Source: Erwinia sp. S63 | Lineage (GTDB): Bacteria > Pseudomonadota > Gammaproteobacteria > Enterobacterales > Enterobacteriaceae | Length of the DNA: 64,000 nucleotides | Direction of reading: 5' to 3' | Assembly (NCBI RefSeq): GCF_016625195.1 | Contig: NZ_JACVUP010000006.1 | Coordinates: 216,618-280,617 of the forward strand | The notes under the pieces: generated by a model | Told to the model about the DNA's origin: nothing | Seen by the model: the letters and a program-made list of their open reading frames with translations, nothing else | The model's database searches: none | Program-made: the position numbers and the translations under genes | Shown: piece after piece, positions 60,444 through 64,000 of the stretch | Position numbering within the stretch: position 1 is the first letter of the stretch | Layout of the letters: each line of letters opens with the position of its first letter

Positions 60444-61553
60444 ATGACTATTTCACAGCAAATCGTAAAAATTGCAGACAAATTAGCTGAACATTCATCC
60501 AAAAAATTCCCTGAATTACAAGAAATAGAAGAGTTTTCATTGGTAGTTGAAAAATCTTGGTCAGGGTCGTGGTTAGGGTATCAATCACGAGTTTACTACA
60601 AAGACTTTAAAACTCCGCCACCGGGAGCTCATTTTAGTATGACTTGGGGCATGAGCGGTGGTTACATAAGTGAAACCAAAGGAGATTGGGTCGAATATCC
60701 ATTTGAAGGAGTAACTGACTACATATATTCTTGCGCAGGAGACCTTGACTTAGATCCTTATAAAGAAAAGGCTGATGAAATTGAGGATTTATTTGATGAT
60801 GCAAAGGATGAAGCACTGTCGATAATTCATTCCAACATGAAAAAATTGCCCTCAGATGATAAGTTCCTTGATTCATTGATAGAAAGAATCGAGAATATTA
60901 AAATATTCTCCGAGAGTGATTTTGTCACTGCGAACAGCCCAAAAGGTCAGTTCCGCTGCGGAGATCATCTGGCTGTATCACAAGGTATTTTAACGCCGCC
61001 CCATTTTGCTGTGAGGGTGAAGGTTTTGGCGTTACAGGAACCATATGTAGCTTGTGGTGAGTTGCGAAAAATATTGATTAAATTATACAGCCACATTAAT
61101 AACATAGAAGAGAAAGCAATGATATCGGAACGAATTGGAACAAATGTGTTTATTGGACATGGTCGTTCGGCAATGTGGAGAGAACTTAAAGATTTTATTA
61201 AAGACAAACTTCACTTGCCTTATGACGAATTTAATCGCGTACCTGTCGCCGGAGTTACTAACATAACGCGATTAGCTCAAATGTTGGATCAATCCTGCAT
61301 AGCATTCCTTTTAATGACAGCAGAAGATGAAATGATGGATGGAAATAAACAGGCGCGAATGAATGTAATACATGAGGTTGGCCTGTTTCAGGGGCGATTA
61401 GGTTTTGAGCGTGCAATTGTATTGTTGGAGGAGGGGTGTGAGGAGTTTTCTAATATAAATGGACTTGGTCAAATTAGATTCCCTAAAGGAAATATAAGTG
61501 CTGTATTCCAAGATATACGAGAAGTGTTAGAGCGAGAAAAAATAATTAATTAA
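60444..61553 (+). CDS. TIR-like effector protein (Pycsar/CBASS-type TIR fold)
   Basis: 369 residues. The C-terminal domain (about 233-365) begins TNVFIGHGRSAMWRELKDFIKDKL, continues SCIAFLLMTAEDE and has ARMNVIHEVGLFQGRLGFERAIVLLEEG with the conserved Glu311; this is the PF10137-type TIR domain of predicted nucleotide-binding effectors. The N-terminal 200 residues are unrelated to families I know and may sense a signal. Such TIR domains cleave NAD+ when activated in anti-phage defence. No cyclic-nucleotide synthase is nearby, so it may act alone. AT-rich, with its own terminator at 61584. Confidence 0.85.
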   Translation: MTISQQIVKIADKLAEHSSKKFPELQEIEEFSLVVEKSWSGSWLGYQSRVYYKDFKTPPPGAHFSMTWGMSGGYISETKGDWVEYPFEGVTDYIYSCAGDLDLDPYKEKADEIEDLFDDAKDEALSIIHSNMKKLPSDDKFLDSLIERIENIKIFSESDFVTANSPKGQFRCGDHLAVSQGILTPPHFAVRVKVLALQEPYVACGELRKILIKLYSHINNIEEKAMISERIGTNVFIGHGRSAMWRELKDFIKDKLHLPYDEFNRVPVAGVTNITRLAQMLDQSCIAFLLMTAEDEMMDGNKQARMNVIHEVGLFQGRLGFERAIVLLEEGCEEFSNINGLGQIRFPKGNISAVFQDIREVLEREKIIN

Positions 61554-61583
61554 GTAGGGTAGCACATCGACGTTATGCTAAAG

Positions 61584-61619
61584 AAGGCGCTGCGGGAGAC
61601 ATTTTCGCAGCAGCCTTTT
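61584..61619 (+). terminator. Rho-independent terminator after the TIR-like gene
   Basis: AAGGC-G-CTGCG (61584-61594) pairs with CGCAG-CA-GCCTT (61606-61617) with an internal bulge, followed by TTTTC. Nothing else supportable is seen from 61620 to 62002. Confidence 0.6.
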
Positions 61620-62002
61620 CACCATGTGGATATTTATAAATAGCCACCGATTAAACAATTTCAATGAGCTTTGACAAACTAATAGTTATAAAAGTTATCT
61701 CGATTTTTTCATAGGTCAGCCCCGAAAGCCGGATAAAGCTAATTAATCGTGAGAATGTTCTCAACTACGACAGCCAATTTAAACGTCTATTCCTCGTTCA
61801 TGGCTGCCGGTCAACTCGTTAGGAAACTGTCTCAATTTTCTGTTGGATATGACCAAAAGAACTGCAAACAGGCAATTAAGTAAAATACAAATGGATAGTC
61901 AAGTGAATGCAAATACCCACTTGCCAATGCTGCATCCGAAATAACAATCTTTCGCCACGTGTTCAGATTCGGCTAGCTACTTTAATTTATCAATCGGCGT
62001 CG

Positions 62003-62245
62003 TCATTTCTGCTCCTCCTTCTGATAAATCGTGTCAGTCCCGCGCGGAAATTTCAGCGCTTCTTGCCGGTAGAATTGCAGACGCTCCCGGAAATATTCAA
62101 GCATTTCTTTTGGCTGCTGCCGCTCCACTTCTGCAGGTATTACCGGCAGGTTCATGCGTTCTTTGTAGGCCACGCCTGACGCAGCTAAATCCAAGTTAAT
62201 TCTGTCGCGTTCTTCCCGCGACCGGGCTGCAAGGTTATGAGACAT
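62003..62245 (-). CDS. DNA polymerase III theta subunit homologue (HolE/HOT-like)
   Basis: 80 residues. MSHNLAARSREERDRINLDLAASGVAYKERMNLPVIPAEVERQQPKEMLEYFRERL follows the HolE pattern closely: N-terminal LA...E.D..N.DLAA.GVA.KER.N.PV..E.VER.QP and the FRERL helix. Theta stabilises the epsilon proofreading subunit of Pol III; the phage P1 version is HOT. It is divergent from the SRAP gene, 54 bases apart. A mobile-element copy beside umuDC suggests tuning of replication fidelity. Confidence 0.88.
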   Translation of the reverse strand: MSHNLAARSREERDRINLDLAASGVAYKERMNLPVIPAEVERQQPKEMLEYFRERLQFYRQEALKFPRGTDTIYQKEEQK

Positions 62246-62299
62246 GATGACTCCTCCGGATGACAGTATACCGCCTATGCTGAATATCAGGAGGTTATT

Positions 62300-62974
62300 A
62301 TGTGTGGACGATTTGCGCAGTACAGCAGCAGGGATGAATACTTTGGGGTGCTTGGCGCCAGCCCTGAAGAATTAACCCGAGACCCGGAGCCTATTGGGCG
62401 GTACAACGTGGCGCCGGGCACAAAGGTCCTGTTACTCAGTGAACGCGACGGGGATCTGGCGTTCGATCCGGTCTACTGGGGCTATGGTCCCGAATGGTGG
62501 GATAAGGCGCCGCTCATTAACGCCCGCAGTGAAACCGCTGCATCAGGGCGCATGTTTAAGCCGTTATGGGTTCACGGCCGTGCCGTTGTGCCTGCAAACG
62601 GCTGGTTTGAATGGCAAAAAAGTGGGGCTGGAAAACAACCCTACTTCATTCACCACCGTGACAGGCAGCCGCTGTTTTTTGCGGCCATCGGAAAGGCGCC
62701 CTTCAATCGGGAGCACGGGCGGGAAGGCTTCGTTATCGTCACCGCGGCCAGCAATCAGGGCATGGTAGACATACATGACCGCCGTCCACTTGTGCTGACT
62801 GCAGATGCGATACGGGAATGGCTGAGTCATGATACCTCGCAGGCGCGCGCTGCGGAGATCGCGCGGACTTGCGCGCAGCCTGAATCCGCCTTTTCCTGGC
62901 ATCCGGTGACCGCAAAGGTTGGCAATATTCATAATCAGGGGGCGGAGCTTATCCGTGAAACTGATGCAGGCTGA
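62300..62974 (+). CDS. SRAP domain protein YedK/HMCES-like
   Basis: 224 residues. Cys2 at the N-terminus (MCGRF) forms the thiazolidine cross-link to abasic sites in single-stranded DNA. The other active-site residues are present: Asn74 and Arg76 in LINARSET, Glu104 in ANGWFEW, and His159 in DIHDRRP. The family shields abasic sites at ssDNA and replication forks. With theta and UmuDC it makes a damage-tolerance module. AGGAGG lies ten bases before the ATG. Length matches the family. Confidence 0.94.
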   Translation: MCGRFAQYSSRDEYFGVLGASPEELTRDPEPIGRYNVAPGTKVLLLSERDGDLAFDPVYWGYGPEWWDKAPLINARSETAASGRMFKPLWVHGRAVVPANGWFEWQKSGAGKQPYFIHHRDRQPLFFAAIGKAPFNREHGREGFVIVTAASNQGMVDIHDRRPLVLTADAIREWLSHDTSQARAAEIARTCAQPESAFSWHPVTAKVGNIHNQGAELIRETDAG

Positions 62975-63269
62975 CAGCCGCAAATCGCGAGGGCAATGTT
63001 TCGCCGCTGCCGGCATACGCAGGACCCAATCCGAGCAGAGGCTTTTACTACAGGGCTACGAAAGCAGCCCGGCCTAAGAGCGCCGGGCTGTGAAAGTTTA
63101 GCCGGTAGCGCCTCTCCACGCCTGCCAGCCCAGACCTGAGCATAGTGATGCCGCTCAGTATCAGCCAGGCAGACCTTCAAAAAAATTTCCAGGTGGGTCA
63201 GTCAGATGGCTTTACTTCTGCGCCAACCCGTTTCGCTCCCTCTTGCCAGATAATTCCGCCTCAATAATA
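62975..63269 (+). other. Intergenic region upstream of the umu genes
   Basis: No supported gene. GCCCGGC/GCCGGGC near 63073-63092 forms a hairpin. The right end holds the LexA-controlled promoter. Confidence 0.4.
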
Positions 63270-63285
63270 CTGTATATATAAACAG
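63270..63285 (+). promoter_or_regulatory. LexA box (SOS operator) of the umu operon
   Basis: CTGTATATATAAACAG, a complete CTG(N10)CAG with the consensus CTGT...ACAG ends, 22 bases before AGGAGG of the leader frame. It predicts DNA-damage induction of the downstream genes. Confidence 0.9.
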
Positions 63286-63306
63286 TGAAATAACAGGAGG
63301 AATTTT

Positions 63307-63369
63307 ATGTGCAATTTACTTAGCGCTTCAGCCGTCAAGCTGCAGTATGGACGGAGCACCAAATCATGA
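63307..63369 (+). CDS. 20-codon leader open frame coupled to umuD
   Basis: ATG at 63307 behind a strong AGGAGG, encoding MCNLLSASAVKLQYGRSTKS and ending in a TGA that overlaps the umuD ATG (ATGA). umuD itself has no clear ribosome site, so its translation probably depends on termination of this frame. It is unlike ImpC/DinI-type genes found before other plasmid umu operons. Confidence 0.55.
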   Translation: MCNLLSASAVKLQYGRSTKS

Positions 63370-63815
63370 ACCCGGTCATTTGTACCGACGGCTTGGCGCT
63401 CCTATGGCCACCCATTTTTACGCCGAGGGTCAAAGTACCGCTTTATGCAGATCCGTGCGCCGCCGGCTTTCCCTCACCTGCTCAGGATTACATTGAGAAA
63501 GAACTCGATCTGAACGAGCTATGCATCCGCCGGCGTGCCTCAACTTTCTTCGTGCGCGCCAGCGGCAACAGCATGCGGGACCTCGGTCTCTGCGACGGCG
63601 ACGTCATGGTGGTTGACCGCGCCGAGGAAGCCGCTCATGGCGATATCGTGATTGCAGAAGTCAACGGCGAGTTTACGGTAAAGCGCCTGCAGCTGCAGCC
63701 CAATCTCGCTCTGTTGCCCATGAATTCGGCCTACCCGGTGATCTACCCGGAGGAGCTGCAGCTGCTTGGCGTTGTTACGTGGTTCTTTAACAGCACCCGT
63801 GCCCGACGGAGGTGA
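63366..63815 (+). CDS. umuD: UmuD/MucA-type SOS mutagenesis protein
   Basis: 149 residues, S24 peptidase. Self-cleavage site Ala33-Gly34 in CAAG-FPSPAQDY, catalytic Ser69 (GNSM) and Lys106 (VKRLQL). The spacing (35 and 37 residues) equals that of E. coli UmuD. After RecA-stimulated cleavage it joins UmuC to form DNA polymerase V. It follows a LexA box and a short coupled leader frame, and precedes umuC by 2 bases. Confidence 0.95.
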   Translation: MNPVICTDGLALLWPPIFTPRVKVPLYADPCAAGFPSPAQDYIEKELDLNELCIRRRASTFFVRASGNSMRDLGLCDGDVMVVDRAEEAAHGDIVIAEVNGEFTVKRLQLQPNLALLPMNSAYPVIYPEELQLLGVVTWFFNSTRARRR

Positions 63816-63817
63816 GC

Positions 63818-64000
63818 ATGTCCATGTTTGGTCTGGCCGACGTTAACTCATTTTACGCCAGCTGCGAGGCGCTTTTCCGCCCTGACCTGCGCGGCAGGCC
63901 GGTGATTGTGCTGAGTAACAACGACGGCTGCGTCATTGCACGCAGCGCTGGTTATGTGGAATTTCAATACTGGTTTATTTATCTGGTGTCGCAACATCTT
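63818..64000 (+). pseudogene. umuC: UmuC-type polymerase, 5' part, apparently interrupted
   Basis: The first 44 residues are a normal UmuC start (MSMFGLADVNSFYASCEALFRPDL, VIVLSNNDGCVIARSA). UmuC would continue with EAKALG or similar, but from about 63948 the frame reads GYVEFQYWFIYLVSQHL, which is unrelated and more AT-rich. An insertion, probably of a mobile element, at this point is the simplest reading. The window ends 52 bases later, so neither the element nor the rest of umuC can be seen. Confidence 0.75.

Noticed and set aside
61907..62179. 90-residue plus-strand frame over the theta-subunit gene
   Set aside because: Shadow of the clearly recognisable HolE-like gene on the opposite strand.
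1..64000. CRISPR arrays and tRNA genes
   Set aside because: No regularly spaced direct repeats and no cloverleaf with a tRNA 3' end was noticed; the only multi-copy repeats are the sfx sites and STAXI copies.

Overview
The window is about 64 kb of an enterobacterial integrative conjugative element (ICE) of the SPI-7 / PFGI-1 / PAPI-1 type, or a plasmid with the same backbone. This rests on the gene order: topoisomerase III, STY4534-type protein and SSB; a complete R64/SPI-7-like type IVB pilus operon pilL-pilV with a shufflon and its recombinase Rci; then the G-type (TIGR037xx/PFL_46xx-47xx) conjugation genes. Host-range clues such as a PerC-like regulator, a theta-subunit homologue, UmuDC and enterobacterial codon use point to Enterobacterales. 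The ICE attachment ends and the relaxase are not in the window.

Layout. 1-3.3 kb: topB 3' end, a structured intergenic region, the first copy of a pseudoknotted repeat that I identify as a STAXI element, STY4534-type gene, ssb and a DUF29 gene. 3.4-16.8 kb: a secreted FxLYD-like protein, pilLMNOPQRSTUV, a two-segment shufflon with three sfx sites, and rci. 17-24.5 kb: first block of transfer genes, including a membrane-anchored Mrr-like nuclease and the TraD coupling protein. 24.5-27 kb: an IS110/IS1111-like transposase and a divergent HxlR / quinone-reductase pair, inserted inside the transfer region. 27.2-35.5 kb: second transfer block up to the TraC-like ATPase. 35.5-39.4 kb: accessory genes, including an unusual GHKL ATPase with an HExxH motif. 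39.5-44.2 kb: last transfer block, ending with a TraG-N protein. 44.2-46 kb: low-GC accessory genes. 46.1-53.6 kb: two further STAXI elements, a XerDC-like integrase, short unknown genes with hairpin leaders, ArdC antirestriction, a DUF1281 protein and a small DNA-methylase-like protein. 54.1-61.6 kb: AT-rich cargo that looks like a defence region (ParA-like ATPase with a frameshift, a HEPN-like protein, a 1069-residue membrane protein, a TIR-like effector). 61.9-64 kb: a DNA-damage module (theta-like subunit, SRAP/YedK, LexA box, umuD, umuC whose reading frame loses similarity at about 63948).

How it fits together. The type IVB pilus and its switchable PilV tip would choose the recipient; TraD, TraC and the other transfer proteins build and energise the mating channel; TopB, SSB, ArdC, the methylase-like protein and the small genes near the STAXI copies look like functions needed soon after single-stranded DNA enters a new cell. 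The most striking non-coding signal is the set of three STAXI copies, at about 1.4, 46.1 and 48.3 kb. Their stems covary while their loops stay fixed, and each lies next to the gene classes that gave the motif its name. The most likely sources of an undescribed system are the GHKL-HExxH protein (36954-39365) and the AT-rich cassette at 54.1-61.6 kb.
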